Of a stretch of DNA of 36,577 bases, positions 31,958-36,577 are shown in pieces (positions within the stretch are counted from its first letter, which is position 1; every line of letters begins with the position of its first letter). Source of the stretch: a virus. The stretch covers positions 1 to 36,577 of IMG/VR virus record IMGVR_UViG_3300017991_000235; one strand, 5' to 3'. The notes beneath the pieces were generated by a model that searched no databases, was not told the DNA's origin, and saw nothing but the letters and a program-made list of their open reading frames with translations. The translations under genes were made by a program, and so were the position numbers.

Positions 31958-32357
31958 GACCACATCGACACAGAGGACCATGAAAGAGCTCAGAGCGCGA
32001 GGATGCAAATGCCAGGTGGTGGAAAAGTGGAATTCTTTTGCCAAGAAGAAAGACGGTACCGGACCGCCCGGCATAAGGCAAGACCTCTTCGGGATTGTTG
32101 ACATTTTAGTGCTTGAGCCCGGTCGCGGTTTTCTCGGGGTTCAATGCTGCGCGGGGTCCGGCTTCAAGAGACATTGGGATAAGCTCACGGTCGAGAGAGC
32201 ACAAGACAGTCTGGACTGGTTAACCACGCCGGGCGGATTTCTTCAAATCTGGGCGTGGAGAAAGGTCAAGGCGCAGCGTGGAGGCAAGGCAATGATATGG
32301 CAGCCACGCATACAGGACGTTACCGTAGAAGACATAACCGGAAAGGAGAAATCATGA
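31950..32357 (+). CDS. VRR-NUC/PD-(D/E)xK-like nuclease
   Basis: 135 aa. The core DLFGIVDILVLEPGRGFLGV followed by QCCAGSGFKRHWDKL fits a PD-(D/E)xK nuclease: Asp near residue 46, Asp50, then a strand with Q-C in place of the usual E-x-K, and a Lys/His helix. WAWRKVKAQRGGKA after it is a block that I have seen in phage relatives annotated as nuclease or Holliday junction resolvase-like. It may resolve phage DNA or act in recombination. Its start overlaps the previous gene; it couples to the next by ATGA. Confidence 0.68.
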   Translation: MAKTTSTQRTMKELRARGCKCQVVEKWNSFAKKKDGTGPPGIRQDLFGIVDILVLEPGRGFLGVQCCAGSGFKRHWDKLTVERAQDSLDWLTTPGGFLQIWAWRKVKAQRGGKAMIWQPRIQDVTVEDITGKEKS

Positions 32358-32545
32358 CGGAGAGGGAAAAGCTTATAATGGCTTTCGGAGAGGCGTGCTT
32401 TGCGGAATCAACATTCTCACTTAGTAAACCTCGCGACACGGGATTCTGGAAGGCAGAAACCTTCGTTAAATTCAAGGTTCTTCAGGGTAAATCTTGGGAG
32501 GCTTTTCTTGCAATCCGAGAATACGACGGAAAGGAGAAAACATGA
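32354..32545 (+). CDS. Small early protein, 63 aa
   Basis: 63 aa. A helical start (TEREKLIMAFGEACFAESTF) leads to an aromatic/beta part (FWKAETFVKFKVLQGKSWEA, then FLAIREYDG). AAGGAG is 5 bases before the ATG, which overlaps the preceding stop. Its own stop overlaps the next start in ATGA. No family recognised. Confidence 0.55.
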   Translation: MTEREKLIMAFGEACFAESTFSLSKPRDTGFWKAETFVKFKVLQGKSWEAFLAIREYDGKEKT

Positions 32546-32808
32546 ACAACACGCCAAACCTGCCGAACATGCCGGTGAAGGAATCACCGCTAGAGAAGGC
32601 CCTGGTGAATTATTTAAGTTTGACAGAAGTATCCGCCAGGACGGATGCCCAGATAGCAGAGGCACGCCTCGATGTGATAGCGGAGATGAAAGAAGCCAAC
32701 ATGCACACGGTCAACTTTGAGGGCCGGCGATTCGAGTACGACGTACAGCCAGAGAAGGAATGCCTCCGGATCAAGGTGGCCAAGAGGAGCAAGAAGGGCG
32801 ATGGATAA
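32542..32808 (+). CDS. Small early protein, 88 aa
   Basis: 88 aa. A helical N-terminal half (KALVNYLSLTEVSARTDAQI, ARLDVIAEMKEAN) is followed by a small beta part (HTVNFEGRRFEYDVQPEKEC) and a basic end (KVAKRSKKG). This layout is common in short phage proteins that bind DNA or a partner protein. GGAG lies before the ATG. Unknown function. Confidence 0.58.
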   Translation: MNNTPNLPNMPVKESPLEKALVNYLSLTEVSARTDAQIAEARLDVIAEMKEANMHTVNFEGRRFEYDVQPEKECLRIKVAKRSKKGDG

Positions 32809-32852
32809 AAAAATAGAACATGGGAAATGTTAGGATACGAAAGAGGAAAAAA

Positions 32853-33470
32853 ATGAAAAAGAACCGAACATCAATACGGGCGATAAAGCCGATCGATTCG
32901 GATTTCGCGCCATCAAGAGGAGAGCCCGGGAACGATTGGACGATGAACTTCTGGTACAAAACCGGACCCAGAAAGAGGGAAAGCGCAACCGATCTTACCC
33001 TAAACTTTAATCCAGGCCCAGGCTTCTTTGAGCTTAAGGCGAAAACCAAAAGATGGAGAGAAGCAATGGCGAAGGCGGAGCAGAATCTGGAAGAGTTTAG
33101 CAAGATAACAAACAGGGCGAATCGCCGCCCAGAAAGGATGGAAAACATGAGCAAGTATGAAGAAGCCACACTAATCAAAAAACGGATCGAGCACGCAAAA
33201 GAAGGGTTTAGATTCTTAGCAACTACGCCAAACGAAAACTCGCAAAGCGGAATATCAATCCAGCTTGATTGGGCAGACGCTATAGATGAGGAAGATGGGA
33301 GATACAACGCACACAGCGCAAGGGTTTATCTCTGCGGCCCAAACGAAAAGCTAGATCCAGAAATCGAGCAGCTATTGATAGAGCTCGTAGACTTATCTTC
33401 AAAGAGAGCCAAGGAGGCAGCCAGGAAGGAAGCCAGGGAAATCATCGGAAGCCTAGAGGGAGACGCATAA
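32853..33470 (+). CDS. Early protein with two charged domains, 205 aa
   Basis: 205 aa, highly charged. Residues 1-90 are basic (KKNRTSIRAIKPIDSDFAPS, FELKAKTKRWREAMAKAEQN). Residues 95-205 contain ISIQLDWADAIDEEDGRY, then RVYLCGPNEKLDPEIEQLLI and a C-terminal helix (SKRAKEAARKEAREIIGSLE). AGAGG precedes the ATG at 32853. An upstream ATG at 32820 lacks one. A second ATG at 33147 could allow an internal product. No family recognised. Confidence 0.58.
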   Translation: MKKNRTSIRAIKPIDSDFAPSRGEPGNDWTMNFWYKTGPRKRESATDLTLNFNPGPGFFELKAKTKRWREAMAKAEQNLEEFSKITNRANRRPERMENMSKYEEATLIKKRIEHAKEGFRFLATTPNENSQSGISIQLDWADAIDEEDGRYNAHSARVYLCGPNEKLDPEIEQLLIELVDLSSKRAKEAARKEAREIIGSLEGDA

Positions 33471-33473
33471 CTA

Positions 33474-33491
33474 GAACCGGGCGTCCGGTTC
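33474..33491 (+). other. Perfect tetraloop hairpin between early genes
   Basis: GAACCGG-GCGT-CCGGTTC: 7-bp stem with a 4-nt loop, immediately after the preceding stop and 20 bases before the next ribosome site. No T run. It may protect mRNA ends or separate the two translation units. Confidence 0.5.
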
Positions 33492-33522
33492 ACGAACAAA
33501 GCCCCATTTGAAAGGGAGAAGG

Positions 33523-33843
33523 ATGGCAGAGAAGAAGACGAGTATTCTGCAAGCAGCAATCTGGGAAAAAGAAGGCGCGGAGGCGGTCAAAAACCACCTC
33601 GCAAGGCGAACGCTAAAATGCCGGGTCACCTTCGAGACAACCAAGGGGGGTAGCCTAGGACACGTGGACGTCATAGAGAAGGGCGAACCCATACCAGGAA
33701 TCAGCGATTTTCTCCCAAGTTTTCTTGGCGAGGTGACCAAGAAAGCCGAAGCCACCATTAAGGCCGAAGCCCAGAAAGCGATTGATAACGTAGGCAAACC
33801 AGCTGCGTCCGGTCCGGTTGATTTCCCGGATCAAGACGAATAA
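33523..33843 (+). CDS. Early protein, 106 aa
   Basis: 106 aa. N-terminal helix (AIWEKEGAEAVKNHLARRTL), a beta part (KCRVTFETTKGGSLGHVDVI) with PGISDFLPSFLGEVT, then an Ala/Lys helix (KKAEATIKAEAQKAIDNVGK) and an acidic tail. GGGAG precedes the ATG; a TTG at 33508 lies within that site. The tRNA-like element starts five bases after its stop. Unknown function. Confidence 0.58.
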   Translation: MAEKKTSILQAAIWEKEGAEAVKNHLARRTLKCRVTFETTKGGSLGHVDVIEKGEPIPGISDFLPSFLGEVTKKAEATIKAEAQKAIDNVGKPAASGPVDFPDQDE

Positions 33844-33848
33844 GAAGC

Positions 33849-33908
33849 AGGGGTCATGGTTGGGGAGAGCTTGACGGCAAGCTGCCCGGTTCGATTCCGG
33901 GCACCCCT
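33849..33908 (+). ncRNA. 60-nt tRNA-like three-helix element
   Basis: Three helices follow one another without gaps. Outer stem: AGGGGT (33849-33854) with ACCCCT (33903-33908). Hairpin: AGCTTG-ACGG-CAAGCT (33868-33883). T-arm: GCCCGG-TTCGATT-CCGGGC (33884-33902), with the exact TTCGATT loop of bacterial tRNAs. The 13-nt single strand 33855-33867 (CATGGTTGGGGAG) resembles a D-loop but has no D-stem. It is about 13 nt too short for a tRNA and lacks a 7-nt anticodon loop. It may be a decayed tRNA, a tmRNA-like acceptor domain, an mRNA-bound mimic, or an attachment-site core. Confidence 0.6.
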
Positions 33909-33923
33909 CAAAAGGAGAACAAA

Positions 33924-34091
33924 ATGAACACAGCCACAATTATAACATTAGCCCTGGCGACCGTTTTATCAATATCGATGTGGATAATAGACATTTACCG
34001 CCAGAAACAACGCCTCGAGAGAGGAAGAAAGAGAGACATGGAAAATGAAGAAAAGAGTCACAAAGCAAATCAGGTATCAGATAGGAGATAA
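33924..34091 (+). CDS. 55-residue single-span membrane protein
   Basis: MNTATIITLALATVLSISMW is a hydrophobic N-terminal span (about residues 4-24), followed by a strongly basic and then acidic cytoplasmic part (YRQKQRLERGRKRD, MENEEKSHKANQ). AAGGAG lies 6 bases before the ATG, just after the tRNA-like element. It overlaps the next gene by 47 bases. The form (short N-terminal span and charged tail) fits a small membrane-anchored regulator or an Rz-like spanin fragment. Not recognised. Confidence 0.58.
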   Translation: MNTATIITLALATVLSISMWIIDIYRQKQRLERGRKRDMENEEKSHKANQVSDRR

Positions 34092-34269
34092 GACACAAGA
34101 GCTTTTTACTCTGGTGGCCAATCTCATAGAAAAAGGCTACGATGTGGATTTAGATAACGATTGCCAAGACGCAATACTCAGAGATGGCCCTGGATCCGGA
34201 TGCCGGCACAGGTTCTGTATCGAGATAAATAAAGAACAAGAGGACAAGGGAGAATACCCTGCGAATTAA
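34045..34269 (+). CDS. Small early protein, 74 aa
   Basis: 74 aa, mixed alpha/beta. KKRVTKQIRYQIGDKTQELF is followed by TLVANLIEKGYDVDLDNDCQ and a Cys/His pair in GSGCRHRFCIEINKE. No family assigned. The ribosome site is weak (GGAAA), and the start lies within the membrane-protein gene, so translational coupling is likely. Confidence 0.5.
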   Translation: MKKRVTKQIRYQIGDKTQELFTLVANLIEKGYDVDLDNDCQDAILRDGPGSGCRHRFCIEINKEQEDKGEYPAN

Positions 34270-34314
34270 CAAGGAGAAACAATGCAGAAATCCAAGCAAC
34301 GTGAATAGAAAAAA

Positions 34315-34533
34315 GTGGTTGGCTCACTCAAGAAATGCGACGATGGCAATTTTTACATGAAAGTAGGGCCTCGTGACGGCACAGCGTCATACAAACCGGG
34401 CGAAAATGTCAAGAAATTAGGATTGATGATATGGCACGCATTCGATGATTGTGCTCAGGATATGCTGAAGAAAGGAGATAGGATCGATTTCGAGATGACT
34501 TTCACAAGAACAGAAGAAAAGGACAAACTATGA
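34315..34533 (+). CDS. Small early protein preceded by an in-frame amber codon
   Basis: 72 aa from GTG at 34315, with VGSLKKCDDGNFYMKVGPRD and a beta-like FEMTFTRTEEKDKL. It looks like a small OB- or Sm-like beta protein, unnamed. The GTG has no ribosome site. Eleven codons upstream and in frame is an ATG (34282) with an ideal AAGGAG, but TAG at 34306-34308 interrupts it after eight codons. So the natural gene may begin at 34282 with a nonsense mutation, be read through, or use a short leader peptide with re-initiation. Confidence 0.55.
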   Translation: MVGSLKKCDDGNFYMKVGPRDGTASYKPGENVKKLGLMIWHAFDDCAQDMLKKGDRIDFEMTFTRTEEKDKL

Positions 34534-34856
34534 CAAACGCAAAATTCGAAGAGATGCTCAAAGAGATCCATGAATGGGAGATCAAGACGAACCAGAAAAA
34601 GGCCCATGACTACGCGAACGACGCAAACACCCTAAACAACTTTGAGATTCAAGCCCAGATACTCAAGGCATTGGCACTCCCGGAGGCGCCATGGGCACAA
34701 TGTATACGCATGGTGGTGGTGAAGATTATACGATATGCAAACCTGGCCAAGAAGAACGTCGAAGCGCAGAACGAAACCCTCCTCGATACGGTGGGCGATG
34801 CCAGGCAATACATGCTGCTGGCAGAGGCATGCAGGAAGGAATGCAAATCACAATGA
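34530..34856 (+). CDS. DUF1599-like nucleotide-associated protein
   Basis: 108 aa, all helical. HDYANDANTLNNFEIQAQIL, WAQCIRMVVVKIIRYANLAK and LLDTVGDARQYMLLAEACRK match the D-Y...L-x-D...G-D-x-x-x-Y-x-x-L layout of a phage family near DUF1599 (nucleotide modification-associated domain), which is structurally related to MazG-type helical enzymes. Substrate unknown. ATGA overlaps on both sides place it in a coupled group with nearby small genes. Confidence 0.68.
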   Translation: MTNAKFEEMLKEIHEWEIKTNQKKAHDYANDANTLNNFEIQAQILKALALPEAPWAQCIRMVVVKIIRYANLAKKNVEAQNETLLDTVGDARQYMLLAEACRKECKSQ

Positions 34857-35272
34857 CAACCCAAACGCCAGAATTTCCAGGAGCGAAAAACGACCTAGAG
34901 CTCATGAGGTTACACAAGGCAAAATTAGACCTCCTCGAAGAGGGATGCCGGAGAGGATGCATCAACATCCAATTCCACCTAGCACATCCACACGCGGATA
35001 GGTTATTCAAAAGATACTACGAAATAGAGGCCCAACTAAAGGAGCTACAGAATGAACAAAAAGAAGCGATTGCAAGAATTGAGCACAAAGAACAACACGC
35101 GGAAAAACAGACACAAGATAATCCAGCTAGAACTCCGGCTCAAACAAGCACACCTCAAGGAAGCGGGATACCGGAAACAGATAATCGAGATGAAAAAGAC
35201 AATCCGACGATGCAAGGCAGAGCAGCAAACAATACGCAGCGAGGTCCAGCGGACATTGACAGAGATGCGTAA
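34853..35272 (+). CDS. Early protein, N-terminal 75 residues helical, long overlap with next frame
   Basis: 139 aa to its stop. Residues 1-70 look like a true helical protein (GAKNDLELMRLHKAKLDLLE; ADRLFKRYYEIEAQLKELQN). Residues beyond about 75 overlap the next gene in another frame and are polar and low-complexity, with Gln/Thr/Pro/Asn (TPAQTSTPQGSGIPETDNRD), perhaps incidental. The ATG overlaps the previous stop. AAGGA lies 12 bases upstream. Confidence 0.5.
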   Translation: MTTQTPEFPGAKNDLELMRLHKAKLDLLEEGCRRGCINIQFHLAHPHADRLFKRYYEIEAQLKELQNEQKEAIARIEHKEQHAEKQTQDNPARTPAQTSTPQGSGIPETDNRDEKDNPTMQGRAANNTQRGPADIDRDA

Positions 35273-35291
35273 GCTTCAAGTGGAGGGCTAA
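35052..35291 (+). CDS. Basic coiled-coil protein, 79 aa
   Basis: 79 aa, almost entirely helical and basic (KKKRLQELSTKNNTRKNRHK; LRLKQAHLKEAGYRKQIIEM; EQQTIRSEVQRTLTEMRKLQ). AGGAG is 7 bases before the ATG. It overlaps the previous frame by 221 bases. The coiled-coil heptads are regular, which favours this frame as the coding one in the overlap. Role unknown; nucleic acid or protein binding is possible. Confidence 0.52.
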   Translation: MNKKKRLQELSTKNNTRKNRHKIIQLELRLKQAHLKEAGYRKQIIEMKKTIRRCKAEQQTIRSEVQRTLTEMRKLQVEG

Positions 35292-35328
35292 AATGACCGA
35301 TAATGTAGCCAACACAGGAGGCAATAAC

Positions 35329-35601
35329 ATGACAACATACGAAGACGGAGGTCTGGACCAATGGCAGATAGACCAATGGGCAGATGCGATACGGGACGAA
35401 GACATGTACCAGAGGACGAAGCATGGCAAGCAAGACAGAACAGCATTCGAGTGGCTGGCTTATTTGGGAGAAGAAGTTGGAGAGCTCAACCAGGCCATTA
35501 TAGAACACCATTACAGGGATGGGCAATGCGACCACATCCGGCAAGAGGCGATACAGGTGGCCACATTAGCGATTAAGATAGCACAGATGATGTGCGGATA
35601 G
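35329..35601 (+). CDS. MazG-like NTP pyrophosphohydrolase
   Basis: 90 aa. The block WLAYLGEEVGELNQAIIEHH, followed by IRQEAIQVATLAIKIAQMM, has the EExxE plus later E/D helix layout of MazG-type all-alpha pyrophosphatases. The expected second acidic ExxD is only partly present (QEAIQVA), so activity is uncertain. These enzymes hydrolyse NTPs or alarmones. ATG at 35329, 7 bases after AGGAGG (35316-35321), is preferred to the ATG at 35293. Confidence 0.75.
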   Translation: MTTYEDGGLDQWQIDQWADAIRDEDMYQRTKHGKQDRTAFEWLAYLGEEVGELNQAIIEHHYRDGQCDHIRQEAIQVATLAIKIAQMMCG

Positions 35602-35608
35602 GAGAGAC

Positions 35609-35797
35609 ATGGAAGACGGAAAACCCATTTACTACGACAGATGGAAGGGGGTCAATTGCCCGTTTTGCCTAAAGGACAAAAACAAGCTATACCGAGCATG
35701 GACAACCAGAACAGAGAAATGCATAGGCTACATAAGGCGATACCACAAATGTCCCAAATGCAACAACACATTCCAGAGCTTCGAGCAATTACCATAG
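35609..35797 (+). CDS. NrdR-like zinc-ribbon protein
   Basis: 62 aa. CPFCLKDKNKLYRAW, then a basic stretch with TTRTEKCIGYIRRYHKCPKC and NNTFQSFE, is close to the zinc ribbon of NrdR-type repressors (CPFC ... RRRRxCxxCxxRFTTxE). The ATP-cone is missing. Ogr/Delta-type late activators are also small Cys-rich proteins. Being one gene before the late operon, it is a candidate late regulator; that role is inference. GGAGAG precedes the ATG. Confidence 0.65.
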   Translation: MEDGKPIYYDRWKGVNCPFCLKDKNKLYRAWTTRTEKCIGYIRRYHKCPKCNNTFQSFEQLP

Positions 35798-35810
35798 AGA
35801 GGAGAATGAC

Positions 35811-36170
35811 GTGGGCATTACAGAAGACAGGATAAAAGAAGACGCAGCATTCGCAAAGTGGGCGACGCGAGTTATAATGGGATTAGAGACACCTAGATCA
35901 TTAACACAACGCAGGATGGCCCACAACCTGGCAATCACCACGCTGGCTAACAGAGGGAAGGCGAGATCCGTCAAGGAATTTTACACACACGTCCTGGAAT
36001 CGAGAATGAGAGATTACACGATGATAGGCGCAGCAATGCAGCACACATTAAGAAACTTCGGCTACGAGGGATGCCTCGAGGTGACATGGCGACAGGACGT
36101 CGTAGACGCACGCACAACAAAGGAGAGCAGAACGCTCCTCAACCCCCACCAAAGCTCCAACTTGGAGTAA
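35811..36170 (+). CDS. Last early gene, 119 aa, candidate late regulator
   Basis: 119 aa from GTG with GAGAGGAG 6 bases upstream. Helical and basic: DAAFAKWATRVIMGLETPRS, LTQRRMAHNLAITTLANRGK and DYTMIGAAMQHTLRNFGYEG. No family recognised; the basic helical core could bind DNA. Its last codons (SSNLE) are formed by the late operator palindrome at 36155-36167, so the operator overlaps its 3' end. Position before the late promoter fits a regulator of late genes, but this is an inference. Confidence 0.55.
   Translation: MGITEDRIKEDAAFAKWATRVIMGLETPRSLTQRRMAHNLAITTLANRGKARSVKEFYTHVLESRMRDYTMIGAAMQHTLRNFGYEGCLEVTWRQDVVDARTTKESRTLLNPHQSSNLE
36155..36167. promoter_or_regulatory. Late operator palindrome, copy 2
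   Basis: CTCCAA-C-TTGGAG, identical over 13 bases to 6134-6146. Its centre (36161) is 16 bases before the -35 box, exactly as in copy 1. It lies within the last codons of the preceding gene, so its conservation is not explained by spacer sequence. Confidence 0.7.
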
Positions 36171-36176
36171 GCACGC

Positions 36177-36205
36177 TTGACCAGACAACCCGGCAATGTT
36201 ATAAC
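36177..36205 (+). promoter_or_regulatory. Late promoter before HNH/terminase operon
   Basis: TTGACC (36177-36182), a 17-base spacer and TATAAC (36200-36205). The expected start lies at about 36211-36212, on or next to the HNH start codon. Together with the palindrome it matches the capsid promoter in layout. Confidence 0.72.
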
Positions 36206-36210
36206 CCTAC

Positions 36211-36558
36211 ATGCCGCGAGCCAACAAACGACACACGATTAAGCCGATAGGAAAGAAGCATCACACCCCGAGACCATCAGCATGGACGCAGGGATACGAC
36301 GCAAGATGGCAGCGGTTCAGACAGATGTACCTTCGAGAGAATCCATTGTGCGTGATTTGTTTACAGCACAACAGGCTGACCCCAGCAACGCAGGTCGATC
36401 ACATCACACCACTGAGCGAAGGCGGAACACATTGTGATCCGGACAATTCACAAGGGCTCTGCCATTCATGTCACAGCAGGAAGACCCAGGAGGAGGCACA
36501 GAGGGCCAGGAAACAGGCCCTGTGTAGCGAGAGGGGGAAGGGGGGCATAAATAGCTAA
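36211..36558 (+). CDS. HNH endonuclease of the packaging module
   Basis: 115 aa. A basic N-terminus (RANKRHTIKPIGKKHHTPRP) precedes the HNH core: WTQGYDARWQRFRQMYLREN, CVIC, the catalytic VDHITPLSEGG, and DPDNSQGLCHSCHSRKT, with four zinc-binding Cys. This is the HK97 gp74-like type that acts with terminase in cos cleavage. No ribosome site lies before the ATG, which almost coincides with the predicted transcription start, so leaderless translation is possible. It ends 19 bases before the window end and would run into the methyltransferase gene if the ends join. Confidence 0.9.
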   Translation: MPRANKRHTIKPIGKKHHTPRPSAWTQGYDARWQRFRQMYLRENPLCVICLQHNRLTPATQVDHITPLSEGGTHCDPDNSQGLCHSCHSRKTQEEAQRARKQALCSERGKGGINS

Positions 36559-36569
36559 ACGGACCGTTT
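36557..36569. repeat. 13-bp palindrome after the HNH gene
   Basis: AAACGG-A-CCGTTT, a perfect 6+1+6 inverted repeat starting at the HNH stop codon. It has the same 13-bp form as the late operator but a different sequence. It may be a regulator or packaging site at the junction between the HNH and methyltransferase genes. Confidence 0.4.
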
Positions 36570-36577
36570 CTAAGGAA

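Noticed and set aside
33849-33909. A normal tRNA gene
   Set aside because: The element has a good T-arm and outer stem but is only 60 nt long, has no D-stem, and its middle hairpin has a 4-nt loop rather than a 7-nt anticodon loop.
34306-34308. Genome-wide reassignment of TAG to an amino acid
   Set aside because: Many genes end in TAG at sensible places (terL, protease, 8338, 12096, 14180, 21538, 22019, 25066, 35601, 35797), so TAG is an ordinary stop here.
1-36577. CRISPR arrays, insertion sequences and long terminal repeats
   Set aside because: No regularly spaced repeats, transposase motifs or matching ends were seen. The repeats found are short regulatory or leader elements.

Overview
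This window looks like a complete or nearly complete genome of a tailed siphovirus-type phage, opened between two genes of its packaging operon. All protein genes that I can support lie on the + strand, tightly packed with ATGA or TAATG overlaps and good AGGAG-type ribosome binding sites. TTG starts are fairly common. TAG, TAA and TGA all serve as stops. There is no rRNA, complete tRNA, transposon, CRISPR array or recognisable host gene. The host cannot be named from the sequence. Strong Shine-Dalgarno sites, canonical -35/-10 promoters and T-run terminators point to a bacterium.

Layout: (1) 36211-36558 and 53-3597 hold packaging: HNH endonuclease, a ParB-like/DNA methyltransferase fusion, P27-family small terminase and large terminase. 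The HNH gene at the right end and the methyltransferase at the left end would form one operon if the ends join. (2) 3608-13390 holds head and connector genes: portal, S49-type protease, HK97-type major capsid, several beta-rich or carbohydrate-binding-like accessory proteins, head-tail connector, head closure and gp10-like proteins. (3) 13387-24784 holds tail genes: a coiled-coil membrane protein, tail terminator, tail tube, tail chaperones G/GT made by a -1 frameshift at A_AAA_AAC, a short tape measure, a series of unrecognised tail-tip proteins, and a large fibre-like protein with two LamG domains and a 38-residue repeat. (4) 24785-25560 is a boundary with a small possible holin, a small lipoprotein and several terminators or inverted repeats. 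(5) 25688-36170 is the early/accessory region: many small proteins, zinc ribbons, a PLD-like protein, a possible annealing protein, a possible helicase-loader-like protein, a VRR-NUC-like nuclease, a MazG-like protein and a DUF1599-like protein.

Regulation: a consensus sigma70-type promoter at 25688-25716 starts the early region. Two further promoters, at 6156-6184 (before the capsid) and 36177-36205 (before HNH and terminase), share a 13-bp palindrome placed at exactly the same distance upstream of the -35 box. This suggests one phage regulator that switches on both late transcripts. The capsid copy also carries a 12-bp inverted repeat straddling its -10 box.

Other unusual points: a 60-nt tRNA-like three-helix element at 33849-33908, an in-frame amber codon at 34306 after an ideal start site, a broken reading frame in a tail gene near 20042, and the apparent absence of endolysin, integrase, polymerase and helicase genes.
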